Of a stretch of DNA of 64,000 bases, positions 19,076 through 28,368 are shown piece by piece; positions within the stretch are counted from its first letter, which is position 1, and each line of letters opens with the position of its first letter. Both the position numbers and the translations under genes were made by a program. The notes under the pieces are model-generated. The model was not told the origin of the DNA. It did not search any database and was given only the letters and a program-made list of their open reading frames with translations. The DNA is from JAEZBP01 sp963832725. GTDB lineage: Bacteria > Myxococcota_A > Polyangia > Polyangiales > Sandaracinaceae. Location: assembly GCA_963832725.1 (NCBI GenBank), contig CAWHVG010000002.1:806001-870000 (forward strand), read 5' to 3'.

Positions 19076-20117
19076 ATGAAGCGAGTCGTCGTCGTAGTCG
19101 TGATCCTGGCCGCCCTCATGACGGGGGCCATCGCGTGGAAGATCCGCGCGCAGAACCAAGCCTTGCAGGGCCCCGCGTCCGGCTCGGGCGTGATCGAAGG
19201 GGACGGCGTCAATCTCGCCGCCCGCCTCTCGGCCCGCGTCGTCCGGGTGGCGGTCCAGGAGGGCGCGACCATCGAGGAGGGCGCCGTCCTGATGGAGCTC
19301 GACTGCGACGAGCCCCAGGCGCGGCTCGCCGAGGCCGAGGCTCGGCTGGAAGCGGCCCGAGCGCAGGCCGAGGCGGCGCGCGATCAAGCCCAGGCCGCCC
19401 ATCGTCAGAGCTCCGCCGCCCGGGCGTCGGTGGCCGCGGCGCGGGCGCGGGTCGGCGCGGCCGGTGCCCAGCGCGACGTGGCCGAGCGCGAAGCGCACCG
19501 GGTCGAGGCCATGGGCGCGCACGCCGCGCTCTCCCGCCGCAATCAGGCGCAGGCCGCGGCGACGGGTCTCGAAGCGCAGGCCAGCGCCGCCGAAGCAAGC
19601 CGGACGGCAGCTTCCCGGCAGGCCTCGGCCGCCAGCGCGCAGGCCGACGCCGCCTCGTCCCAGGCCGACGCGGCCGAGCGCTCCGTCGCGGCGCTCGAGG
19701 CCATCGTCCGCACCGCGCATCTCATGGTCGACGAATGCACCATCCGCGCGCCGAAGGCAGGTGTCGTCGAACGCGTCTATTACGACCCCGGCGAGCTCGT
19801 CATGCCAGGTTCCACCGTGGCGCGGATCATCGATCCCACCACGGTAAAGGCCACCTTCTACCTGCCCAACGCCGATCTGGCCGCCGCGGAAGTCGGCATG
19901 CACACACGGGTCGTGGCCGACGCCTACCCGGGTCAGCACTTCACGGGCATCATCGACCGCATCGCGCTGGAGGCGGAGTTCACGCCGCGCAACATCCAGA
20001 CCCGCGAGCGATCGCGATCGGCTCGTCTTCCCGGTCGAGGTCCGCATCGCCAACCAGGACGCGAAGCTCCGTCCCGGCATGCCCGTCACGGTCACGCTGA
20101 GCGAGGGGAGTCACTGA
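19076..20117 (+). CDS. HlyD-family periplasmic adaptor, one frameshift
   Basis: One N-terminal membrane anchor (RVVVVVVILAALMTGAIAW), a biotinyl-lipoyl half (VEGDGV..LAARLSARVVRV), and a very Ala-rich coiled coil (about residues 80-220). The second lipoyl half is CTIRAPKAGVVERVYYDPGE, followed by a beta-barrel. The frame shifts near 20005-20015 at a CGATCGCGATCG run. The other frame supplies the expected end (DRLVFPVEVRIANQDAKLRP, GMPVTVTLSEGSH) and stops at 20117, two bases before the ATPase start. It is the YbhG-like membrane fusion protein bridging the inner-membrane ABC transporter and TolC. Confidence 0.8.
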
Positions 20118-20118
20118 G

Positions 20119-21029
20119 GTGCCCGCCCTCGAGGCCATCGACCTGCACCGGAGCTACGGCGACGTGCAGGCCGTCCGCGGCATCACCATCGCCATCGAGC
20201 CGGGCGAGCTCTACGGGCTGATCGGTCCCGACGGAGCGGGCAAGACGACCACCATCGGCTGCGTCGCCGGCCTCATGCACCCGAGCCACGGGCAGCGTGC
20301 GGATCCTGGGCGAGGATCCCATGGCCCGCAGGAGCAAGGCCCGCGAGCAGCTCGGTTTGATGCCGCAGGAGTACAGCCTCTACGGCGATCTGACCATCGC
20401 CGAGAACATGCGCTTCTTCAGCCGCCTCTTCGGTCTGTCGCGCGACGTCTACCGGGAGCGCGAGCGAGCGGCTGCTCGACATCACGCGCCTGGGCCGCTT
20501 CGCCGATCGTCGCGCCGACGCGCTGTCCGGCGGCATGTACAAGAAGCTGGCCCTGGCCTGCGCGCTCCTGCACCGGCCGAAGGTCCTGCTGCTCGACGAG
20601 CCGACCAACGGCGTCGACCCGGTGAGCCGCCGCGAGCTGTGGGAGCTCATCTACGAGCTGGTCTCGGAGGGCATGGCCGTGCTCTTGAGCACGCCCTACA
20701 TGGACGAGGCGGCGCGCTGCCACCGCGTCGGGCTGATGCACCAGGGGACCATCCTGGCGGAGGGCTCGCCGGGTGAGCTCACCGACGCCATGGAGGCGGA
20801 GGTCTTCGAGGTCGTCGGCGGCGATCGGCGAGCGCCTGCACGAGGTGCTGGAGAACGCGCCGGCCGTCATCGCCGCCTCGCCGGCGGGCGCGCGCCTGAG
20901 GATCGTGGTCGCTCCGGGCGGTCGCGAGTCGGTGGCCGCGGCCGTCGCCCCGGCCGAGCTCGAAGAAGGTGCGCGCCGACTTCGAGGACCTCTTCTTGGC
21001 TCGCATCGGCGAGCGAAGAGGCGGCATGA
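20119..21029 (+). pseudogene. ABC ATPase 1 of efflux system, several frameshifts
   Basis: From GTG 20119 the expected ABC ATPase order is present: Walker A GPDGAGKTTT, Q-loop LMPQEYSLYGDLT, signature region ALSGGMYKKLALACAL, Walker B VLLLDEPTNGVDP, and switch region LLSTPYMDEAARC. These parts are spread over all three frames, with shifts near 20290, 20465, 20820, 20965 and 21015. The stop at 21027-21029 overlaps the next ATG. Five indels in 900 bp in a conserved, collinear gene look like assembly error. If real, the protein would be dead while its partner genes stay intact. Confidence 0.75.
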
Positions 21030-21966
21030 GCGAGCACGTCATCGAGACGCACGACCTCCGCCGCGAGTTCGGCTACGTTCGTCGCCGTCCGCGACGTCAA
21101 CTTCCACGTCGAGAAGGGCGAGATCTTCGGCTACCTCGGCGCCAACGGCGCGGGCAAGTCCACCACCATCCGCATGCTCTGCGGCTTGCTCGCAGCCCAG
21201 CGGCGGCAGCGCGATGGTGGCCGGTCACGACGTCGCCCGCTCGCCCCGCAGCGTGAAGTCGTCCATCGGCTACATGTCGCAGAAGTTCAGCCTCTACTTG
21301 GATCTGACGGTCGATCACAACCTCGAGTTCTTCGGCGGCATCTACGGACTGACCGACAGAGCGCTCGATCGCGCCATCGACGAGGTGGTGGAGCGGACGG
21401 GGCTGCACGCCCACCGGAGCGCGCTCACCGGCTCGCTCCCGGGCGGCATCCGCCAGCGGGTCGCCCTGGCCTGCGCGCTCTTGCACCACCCGCGCATCGT
21501 CTTCCTCGACGAGCCCACCGCCGGCGTCGACCCGGTGTCGCGCCGCACGTTTTGGCGGCTCATCCGCGAGCTCGCGAACGCCGGCACCACCGTCTTCGTC
21601 ACCACCCACTACATGGACGAGGCCGAGTACTGCGCGCGCATCGGGCTGATGGTCGACGGCGCGCTGGTCGCCCTCGACACGCCGGCCGCGCTCAAGAAGC
21701 AGTTCGTCCCCGGCGAGATCCTCGGCGTCGAAGGTCGCGAGCTGCACGGCGCGATGGACGCTGCCCGCGCGCTGCCCGGCGTGGTCGCGGTCGAGCCCTT
21801 CGGCGCGCGCTTGCACGTCCGCTTCGAGGATGGACGCGCCGACGCGACGGCGCTGGAAGCTACCCTCCGCGCCCACGGCGCCTCGCCCGCCCGCATCGAG
21901 CAGGTCGACGCCTCGCTCGAAGACGTCTTCCTGGCCGTGGTCGCACCGAAGGAACAGGCCGCGTGA
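21026..21966 (+). CDS. ABC ATPase 2 of efflux system, two frameshifts
   Basis: Starts MSEHVIETHDLRREFG, then shifts near 21078 into FVAVRDVNFHVEKGEIFGYL with Walker A GANGAGKSTT, and again near 21195 into the long intact frame. That frame carries SIGYMSQKFSLYLDLTVDHN, signature LPGGIRQRVALAC, Walker B IVFLDEPTAGVDP and FVTTHYMDEAEYC. The C-terminal extension (about 80 residues) is typical of YbhF/drug-exporter ATPases. Tandem ATPases followed by two permeases match the YbhFSR arrangement, in which YbhF is a fused double ATPase; here they are two genes. Confidence 0.8.
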
Positions 21967-23090
21967 AGAGCCCCTTCTTGCAGCGCGTCTTCGCGCTCTC
22001 GGCCAAGGAGGTGCGCCACGTCCTCCGGGACCCGCGGACGCTCTACCTCGCGCTCGGCATGCCGGTCGTGATGCTCCTGCTCTTCGGCTTCGGCGTCAGC
22101 TTCGACCTCGATCACCTGCGGGTGGCGTTCGTCGATCGCGACCAAAGCCACGCCAGCCGCACCCTGCGCCAGCGCTTCTTGGCCGGCGACGAGTTCGTCC
22201 AGGTCGCCGAGCCCGCGGACGAGCGCGAAGCCGAGGAGCTCCTGGTCGCCGGCCAGGCCACGATGGTCATCGTCATCCCGCGTAACTTCGAGCGCGACCT
22301 CGTCCGCGGTCGCGAGGCCGAGGTGCAGATCCTCCTCGACGGCGCCGACAACAACACCGCCGTCCAGGCGCGCGGCAAGGCCGAGGCGGTGCTCCGGGTG
22401 CTGGGCGTCTCGCTGACCTCGCGCGCCGTCGCGAGCGCCACGCCGCCGGTGGAAGCGCGGACCTTCACCCGCTTCAACCCGGAGGGGCGGAGCGCCGTGT
22501 TCCTGGTGCCGGGGATCGCCGCCTACGTGCTGGCGATCGTCGCCGTGATGCTGACGGCGCTGACCGTGGCCCGCGAGTGGGAGCGCGGCTCGATGGCCCA
22601 GCTCTTCGCCACTCCGGTGGGCCGCCTCGAGATCGTCATCGGCAAGCTCATGCCGTACTTGGCGCTCGGCTGCCTGGCCGTGCTCCTGGTCATCGCCGTC
22701 GGCGGGTGGGTCTTCGACGTCCCCTTCCGCGGCGATCCGCTGACGCTGATCCTGATCTCCGTCCTCTTCATCGCCTGCATGCTCGGTCAGGGGCTTCTGA
22801 TCAGCGTGATCACGCGCAACCAGATGGTGGCCACCCAGGTCGCGGCGCTGAGCTCGATGCTGCCCTCGCTGCTCCTGTCGGGCTTCGTCTTCCCGATCGA
22901 GAACATGCCGCAGCCGCTCCAGGTGCTCAGCTCGGTGATCCCGGCCCGCTACTTCGTGGAGGGTCTGCGCGGTGTGCTCCTGCGCGGCAATGGCGTGCGC
23001 GAGCTCTGGCCGGACGTGCTGGCGCTCACGATCTTCGCGACCGCCATGGTCGCCATCTCCACCGCCCGCTTCCGGAGGACCATCGCATGA
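21963..23090 (+). CDS. ABC-2 type permease (YbhS-like)
   Basis: Intact, 375 residues, GTG 21963 in a GTGA overlap with ATPase 2. N-terminal cytoplasmic LSAKEVRHVLRDPRTLYLAL motif, one helix, then a large periplasmic loop (about 40-180). Five further helices include the ABC-2 motif REWERGSMAQLFATPVGRLE and a final RYFVEGLRGVLLRG segment. The family exports drugs or lipids across the inner membrane; here with HlyD and TolC it should pump to the outside. The substrate is unknown. Confidence 0.92.
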   Translation: MKSPFLQRVFALSAKEVRHVLRDPRTLYLALGMPVVMLLLFGFGVSFDLDHLRVAFVDRDQSHASRTLRQRFLAGDEFVQVAEPADEREAEELLVAGQATMVIVIPRNFERDLVRGREAEVQILLDGADNNTAVQARGKAEAVLRVLGVSLTSRAVASATPPVEARTFTRFNPEGRSAVFLVPGIAAYVLAIVAVMLTALTVAREWERGSMAQLFATPVGRLEIVIGKLMPYLALGCLAVLLVIAVGGWVFDVPFRGDPLTLILISVLFIACMLGQGLLISVITRNQMVATQVAALSSMLPSLLLSGFVFPIENMPQPLQVLSSVIPARYFVEGLRGVLLRGNGVRELWPDVLALTIFATAMVAISTARFRRTIA

Positions 23091-24241
23091 AGCGGGCTCT
23101 CGGCATGCTGAGCGCGGTGATCAAGAAAGAGCTGCGTCAGACCGTGCGCGACAGAAGGATGATGGCGCTTCTCCTGGCTGCGCCGGTCATCCAGCTGACC
23201 GTGTTCGGATATGCGGTCAACTTCGACATCGATCACGTGCCCACCGTGGTCGTGGATCACGACGACAGTCACGCCAGCCGCACGCATCTGAGGCGCCTGC
23301 TCGCCGACGGCACGCTCGAGCAGGTCGCGCGGACGCCGTCGGAGCCCGACGCCGAGCGCATGCTCGAGACGGGGGAAGCCGCCATCGTCCTCGTCGTGCC
23401 GCACGGCTTCGAGCACGACCTGACCCGCGGCCGCACCGCCACCGTGCAGGCCATCCTCGACGGCACCAACCCGAACCGCGCCAACGTGGCCGGCGCCGCC
23501 ATCGCCACCTACTTCGCGCAAGAAGCCGACGTGATCTCATCCGGTTGCGGATGCAGCCGGCTCGCGTCGCTCGGCATGGCCGCGCCGACCCTGCCCGACC
23601 TCTCGATCCGCTCGCGGGTGCTCTTCAACCCGGAGCTGAAGACCGCCATCTACATGGTGCCGGGCGTGCTCGCGATCCTCTTGATGCTCATCACCACCAT
23701 CATCTCCGCGATGGGCCTCTCGCGGGAGCGCGAGCGGGGCACGCTCGAGCAGATCATGGTCACGCCGGTGCCGAGCGGCCTCTTGATTCTGGGCAAGATC
23801 GTTCCTTTCGCCGGCTTCGGTCTGGTCGACTTCGGATTCGCGCTCACCGTCGGAGCCTACCTCTTCGATCTGCCGCTCTTACGTGCGGATTTCGCGCTCC
23901 TCTTTTTGGCCACCGGTCTCTATCTATTGACGACGCTGGGGGTCGGTCTGCTCATCTCGACGTTCAGCAGCAGCCAGCAGCAGGCGTTCATGGGCGGCTT
24001 TCTCTTCATGCTCCCCGCTTCGCTCTTGAGCGGGATCATGACCCCGGTCCAGTCGATGCCCGACTGGCTGCGTCCCTTCACGATGATCAACCCGCTCCGC
24101 CACTACGCGGAGGTCCTGCGCGGATCGCTGCTTCGCGGAGCGGGCTTCGCCGAGCTGAGCACCCAGCTCACCGTGCTCGGCGTCATGGGCGTCACCGTGT
24201 TCACGTTCGCGTCTCTCCGCTTCCGCCGTTCGATCGGGTGA
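23087..24241 (+). CDS. ABC-2 type permease (YbhR-like)
   Basis: Intact, 384 residues, ATG 23087 overlapping the previous stop (ATGA). Same architecture as the preceding permease: KKELRQTVRDRRMMALLLAA, a long periplasmic loop with a CGC motif near residue 150, then helices with SRERERGTLEQIMVTPVPSG and a C-terminal NPLRHYAEVLRGSLLRGAG. The two permeases presumably form a heterodimer energised by the two ATPases. The stop is followed after 4 bases by the TolC gene. Confidence 0.92.
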   Translation: MKRALGMLSAVIKKELRQTVRDRRMMALLLAAPVIQLTVFGYAVNFDIDHVPTVVVDHDDSHASRTHLRRLLADGTLEQVARTPSEPDAERMLETGEAAIVLVVPHGFEHDLTRGRTATVQAILDGTNPNRANVAGAAIATYFAQEADVISSGCGCSRLASLGMAAPTLPDLSIRSRVLFNPELKTAIYMVPGVLAILLMLITTIISAMGLSRERERGTLEQIMVTPVPSGLLILGKIVPFAGFGLVDFGFALTVGAYLFDLPLLRADFALLFLATGLYLLTTLGVGLLISTFSSSQQQAFMGGFLFMLPASLLSGIMTPVQSMPDWLRPFTMINPLRHYAEVLRGSLLRGAGFAELSTQLTVLGVMGVTVFTFASLRFRRSIG

Positions 24242-24245
24242 ACCA

Positions 24246-25787
24246 ATGCGTAGATTCTCGTTCTCGGCCTTCCAATCGTCTCGAGGCCGGCGCGCCTTCG
24301 TGCCCGCGATCGCGTCGCTCTCTCTCGCGCTCCTCTTCGCGAGCGCCGCGGCGGCCCAAGAGCCGAATCCCGCCACCCAAGCCGTGCCGGAGCCGCCGCC
24401 GCCCGAGCCCTTCGATCTCGCGGCCGCGCTCGCCGAGGGCCCGCCCATGACCGCCGATCGCGCGGCGACCATGGCCGTGCGGTCCGCGCCGACGCTCGAG
24501 CAGGCCCGGGCCCTGTCGCGGATGAGCGAAGCGTCGGTGGCGCGAGCGCGAGCGGCCATGCTCCCGCGGCTCGACCTGAGCGCGAGCTACATGCACGTGG
24601 ACGGCTTCCCGAACGGCCAGATCTCCACCGGCCCCAGCGCGTCCGAGCTCGCGGCGGCGCAGACCCTGGCCGGGCGGGTCACCGATCCGGCGGCGCGGGC
24701 GCTCTGGCAGGGCTCGCTCTCCCAGCAGGCCAACGGCGGCTTCACCTTCGTCATCCCGCGCGATCGCTTCAACTTCGGCGCCCAGCTCAGCTGGCCGGTG
24801 AGCGATCTCTTCTTCGCCATGATGCCGGCGCTGGACGCCGCCGAAGCCAACGGCCGCATGCACCAGCGGCAGGTCGAAGCGACCGAAGCGCAGGTGGCCC
24901 GGAGCGCGCGCGAAGCCTTCTACCAGCTCGCCCGAGCGCGGGGCGGGTTGGCCGTGGCGCGGCAGGCCAGGATCCAAGCCGAAGCGCAGCAGGCGCGCAT
25001 CGAAGCCGGCGTCCGGGCCGGGTTCCTCACCGAGTCGGACCGCCTCGCCGCCGAAGCGCGCGTCGCGTCGGCCGACCAGATGATCGCCACCGCCGAAGCG
25101 GGCGTCATCGTGGCGGACGCCGCGCTCCGCGTCCTGATCGGCCAGAGCGACGGCCAGCCCTACGGCATCGCCGAGCCTCTGATCGACGCCGAGCCGGGCG
25201 ACGCTCCGGCGGCGGTCTCGACCCTGACCGCGCAGGCGCTCGACCAGCGGCCCGAGATCCTCGCCCTCCGCGAAGCGCTCACCGCCCAGCGCGCCGCCGC
25301 CCAGGCCAGCGACGCCAGCGGCTACCCCCACGTCGCCCTCGTGGCCGGCGCGAACGTCGCGAACCCGAACCCCTACGTCATCCCGCCGACCGCGCACTTC
25401 TATCCCTACTGGCAGCTCGGCGCGCAGCTCAGCTGGTCGCCGAACGACACGCTGAACGCCGTCCACCGCGGCCAAGAGCTCGCCGCGCAGTACGAGGCCA
25501 CCCAAGCTCAGCTCGGCCAGCTCCAGCGGGCCGTCACCCTCGAGGTCCGCCAGTCGCACGCCTCGATCCGCGCCGCCCAGCGCAGCCTCGAGTCGGCCCG
25601 CGTCGCCCTGCGCGCGGCCGAGGCCGCCTACGAGAGCCGCGAGTCCGAGATGCGCGGCGGCAACGCCACCGTGGCCGATCTCTTCGTGTCCGCGAACGAG
25701 CTCGACCGCGCCCGCCTCGCCGTCCTCGACGCCGCCATCCAGCTCCGCCTCGGCCGCGCCCAGCTCGCCTACGCCGTGGGGCACTGA
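24246..25787 (+). CDS. TolC-family outer membrane channel
   Basis: A signal peptide (RAFVPAIASLSLALLFASAAAAQ) is followed by the two-fold TolC repeat. Long Ala/Arg/Glu-rich helices (QVARSAREAFYQLARARGGL, VTLEVRQSHASIRAAQRSLE) alternate with beta segments (LPRLDLSASYMHVDGF, NFGAQLSWPVSD, YWQLGAQLSWSPNDTL). At 513 residues it is slightly longer than average. It closes the HlyD-ABC-ABC-permease-permease operon and is the exit duct. Expression should be coupled to the upstream genes (4-base gap). Confidence 0.9.
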   Translation: MRRFSFSAFQSSRGRRAFVPAIASLSLALLFASAAAAQEPNPATQAVPEPPPPEPFDLAAALAEGPPMTADRAATMAVRSAPTLEQARALSRMSEASVARARAAMLPRLDLSASYMHVDGFPNGQISTGPSASELAAAQTLAGRVTDPAARALWQGSLSQQANGGFTFVIPRDRFNFGAQLSWPVSDLFFAMMPALDAAEANGRMHQRQVEATEAQVARSAREAFYQLARARGGLAVARQARIQAEAQQARIEAGVRAGFLTESDRLAAEARVASADQMIATAEAGVIVADAALRVLIGQSDGQPYGIAEPLIDAEPGDAPAAVSTLTAQALDQRPEILALREALTAQRAAAQASDASGYPHVALVAGANVANPNPYVIPPTAHFYPYWQLGAQLSWSPNDTLNAVHRGQELAAQYEATQAQLGQLQRAVTLEVRQSHASIRAAQRSLESARVALRAAEAAYESRESEMRGGNATVADLFVSANELDRARLAVLDAAIQLRLGRAQLAYAVGH

Positions 25788-25802
25788 GGCGTCGCGCGCG
25801 GG

Positions 25803-26559
25803 TCAGCGCGGGGCGTCGCCGCGGACGAGGTCGCGGATCCACGCCGGCAACGCGCCCTCCGCCACGCGGCCCACGGCGGGGTAGGGCGCGCTCGTGCCCT
25901 CGTCGACCGGCTCGGCGGCGCCCCACACGTAGCCCTTCTCGATGCTGGCGGCGAAGTCCTCGCCGCTCTCGTCGCGGGCGCCGTAGCGCGGGATCGGGTC
26001 GCCCTCGAGCCGCGCGGCGATGACGGCGCCCGTCGGGTAGAAGCCAGGTCAACCGCACGTCCGCGCGGGCGAGCGTCGCGCTCGTCGCGTCGGGAATCGA
26101 GAGCGGATCCACGTACGCCCACTGCCCGCCCGGGATCTCGAAGAGGAGCCACACCAGGTAGTCCTCGTCGTCGCTGGCGGCGCCGACCACCGAGCGCGCC
26201 ACGATGCGCGTGTCGACCGCCTGCCACTCGTCGTCGGGCCGGCTCCAGGGGCCGGGCGGGAAGGAGGCCAATCGCGTGGCGGCGTTCTTCCGCGCGAGGA
26301 CGAGGATGACCACGAACATGACGGTCATGAGCCCGCCCGCGAAGAGCACGGCCTGGTTTCCGATGATCGCGCCGACGATGAGCGCCAGAGCCGCGCCGAC
26401 CACGGGGATGATGGCCTCGTTGGGTCCGCGGTACGCCTGCTCTCGAACCTGCGCCTCGTGCGTGGCGCGCTTCGCGTGCACGAACGCCAGCTCGTCGGGG
26501 CTGAGCGCGCGCCTCGTCTCCTCGACGCGGTAGCCGCTCCGGTAGGGACCCTTCGTCAT
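25803..26559 (-). CDS. Two-helix membrane protein of unknown function, frameshifted
   Basis: Start ATG 26559 (TKGPYRSGYRVEETRRALSP). A helical charged N-terminus is followed by two adjacent membrane helices (about residues 45-85). A soluble domain with DEWQAVDTRIVARSVVGAAS and LLFEIPGGQWAYVDPLSIPD follows. Near 26045 the frame shifts. The other frame gives FYPTGAVIAARLEGDPIPRY, ...KGYVWGAAEPVDEG and ends WIRDLVRGDAPR at 25803. It converges on the TolC gene with only 15 bases between. No family is recognised. Confidence 0.55.
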
Positions 26560-26721
26560 GACCGCGATGATACTCCGCCGCGGGCCGATGCGCGGGGTCG
26601 AGCGGGCCGGGCCCAAGCAGCGTAGGGCGCGCCAGCCCGTCGTCCCCGGGTCATCGGCACGAGCGCCGAGCGCGCCCCGACTCCGCGCTCGGAGCCGGTG
26701 CGCGCCTCGACCGACCGCCGC

Positions 26722-26993
26722 TCAGCGCGTCTCGCAGTAGAGCGCGAACGCGGCGCCCTGCGGATCCATGCACTGCGCGATGCGCGCCGGCGTCTCGCCG
26801 GGGACCTCCATCGGGCCGTTGAGCACCTTGCCGCCTTTGGCGCGCACGCGCTCGAGGGCCGCGTCGATGTCTCTCACGGTGACGTAGTAGAGCCAGTGGG
26901 GCGGCGCCTTCATCATCGTGGCCGCGTTGGACAGGCGGCGTCCACCTTCCCCGTCATCAGATCGAACCAGACGAACTGTCCATTCGCGGCCAT
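26722..26993 (-). pseudogene. VOC-family (glyoxalase-like) gene with internal deletion
   Basis: The start MAANGQFVWFDLMTGKVDA (ATG 26993) and the end (APPHWLYYVTVRDIDAALER, ...GGKVLNGPMEVPGE, ...DPQGAAFALYCETR) are the two ends of a VOC/glyoxalase-like protein. Such proteins are normally about 120-130 residues with paired beta-alpha-beta modules. Only about 90 codons are present, and the part joining the ends is out of frame near 26935. About 40-50 central residues of the first module are therefore missing. Both halves read well, so the deletion appears recent or artificial. The remaining metal-binding set would be incomplete. Confidence 0.6.
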
Positions 26994-27298
26994 CGCGCAC
27001 CTCCCCTTCCAGTTTCGCCGGACCATAGTCGGAGCTGGAACGGGTGTCATCGTCCAGGCCCAGAGGCGTCGGAGCGCGCAGACCGGAACAGCCGGGGCGT
27101 CAGCGGACCACGCGGACGACGGTGCCTCGAGGAGCGCGCTCTCCGTCCGCGCCGATCAGGCTGTTCACGCACTCTTGCTCGGGCGCGTCCCGTCCGCACG
27201 AATTCGGGCTCCGGGTTCACATTCGCATTCGTCACGCGTAGGGTGGGGAGCACGGCGACGCGATGGGGGCGTCGCCGAGAAATGAGAAAGGGAGGGAT

Positions 27299-28132
27299 AT
27301 GGTTGTGAAGCGACTGTCAGACTACGTGGACTTCAATCAGATGCCGGCCGGCCGGCACGTGTTCGGGCTGACGGGCGCGGCCAAGGTGCTCGACGTGCTC
27401 TCGCTCACCGCGCTGAAACCGCGCGTGGATGCCGCGATCGAGAAGGGGCACGCGACGCTGGAGATCGAGCACCGATGGGCTGCGGTCAAGGGAAAGAAGA
27501 AGGGCACGGGGCGCGGGAACGCGAGGGCGATCAAGGTGGAGATCACCCGGCAGCTCAGCAGCATCGCGGACATCGCGCAGGCGCGCACGGTCGGTGACGC
27601 CGACGACCCGGTCGTCGAGACCGCGCACGAGATCCTGGATACGCAGTTTCCGGCCGGCGTCGCCGCGATCCGCGATCAGCCCTACGAGGAGCTGCTCGGC
27701 ACGCTCGACACCATGAATGGCGAGCTGGCGGGAGCCTACGCGCCGCAGGTCGAGACGCTGGGGATGAGCCGCGAGGTGCAACGACTGGCGCGTTTGACCG
27801 ACGAGCTTCGTGCGGAGCTGCGACGGGGGGGCGGCCCCGCCGTCGAGTTCCACGAGGTGGAGCTGGCGCGCGCCGCCTTGCACGAGGCGACGTGCGGCGT
27901 GATCGTGGCCGTCGTCGACCATTTCGACGGTATGGACGATCCGAAGCAGGCCGCGGCGCAGCGCGAGCGCGTCCTCGCGGAGCTGAACCGGCAGCAGGCA
28001 TTGGTCAGCGAAGCGCGCAGCCAGCACCGCGAGCCGCTGGACGTCAACCCGCAGACGGGCACCGAGGTCGATCCGGCGAGCGCGGGCGACGCGACGGATG
28101 GGGGCGGGCAGAGCGGGTCGAGCAGCGCGTGA
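27299..28132 (+). CDS. Uncharacterised helical protein
   Basis: The 277-residue product starts at ATG 27299, which directly follows GGGAGGG. It is mostly alpha-helical and soluble: KRLSDYVDFNQMPAGRHVFG, a basic loop VKGKKKGTGRGNARAIKVEI, then helices with many Glu/Arg/Ala and a low-complexity Gly/Ser/Asp tail. The patch of Lys/Arg near residues 55-75 could bind nucleic acid (speculative). No family is recognised. It is a single-gene unit: the gene is followed by a long hairpin at 28162 and the 85-bp array at 28369. Confidence 0.7.
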   Translation: MVVKRLSDYVDFNQMPAGRHVFGLTGAAKVLDVLSLTALKPRVDAAIEKGHATLEIEHRWAAVKGKKKGTGRGNARAIKVEITRQLSSIADIAQARTVGDADDPVVETAHEILDTQFPAGVAAIRDQPYEELLGTLDTMNGELAGAYAPQVETLGMSREVQRLARLTDELRAELRRGGGPAVEFHEVELARAALHEATCGVIVAVVDHFDGMDDPKQAAAQRERVLAELNRQQALVSEARSQHREPLDVNPQTGTEVDPASAGDATDGGGQSGSSSA

Positions 28133-28161
28133 GGGCGGCGGCGCCGGACGGTCGGTAGCGC

Positions 28162-28254
28162 GCGCGCGCATTCGAGCGAGCGGTCGCCATCCCACCTCGG
28201 GAGGCAGGTGAGCAGCCGAGGTGGGAGGCGTCGCTCGCTCGGAATGTGGGCGCA
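28162..28254. repeat. Long inverted repeat after the 27299 gene
   Basis: Arms 28171-28200 and 28216-28243 pair over most of their length: TTCGAGCGAGCG...TCCCACCTCGG against CCGAGGTGGGA...CGCTCGCTCGGAA, with small bulges. Weaker pairing extends to GCGCGCATTC / GGAATGTGGGCGC. The loop is about 15 bases. It lies 30-110 bases after a stop and could end transcription, but there is no T run. Confidence 0.75.
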
Positions 28255-28368
28255 TACAGTGGTCGATCTTGCCCGCCGGGCGAGATGCTTGCGCGCGACG
28301 CGAGGCCGCGCCGCCCCCGGCATGGGCCGCTCTCGCGCGTCGACCGAAGCGCTCATGTCGCGAGCTTC

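Noticed and set aside
20969..21029. A separate small gene between the two ATPases
   Set aside because: It matches the frameshifted C-terminus of ATPase 1.
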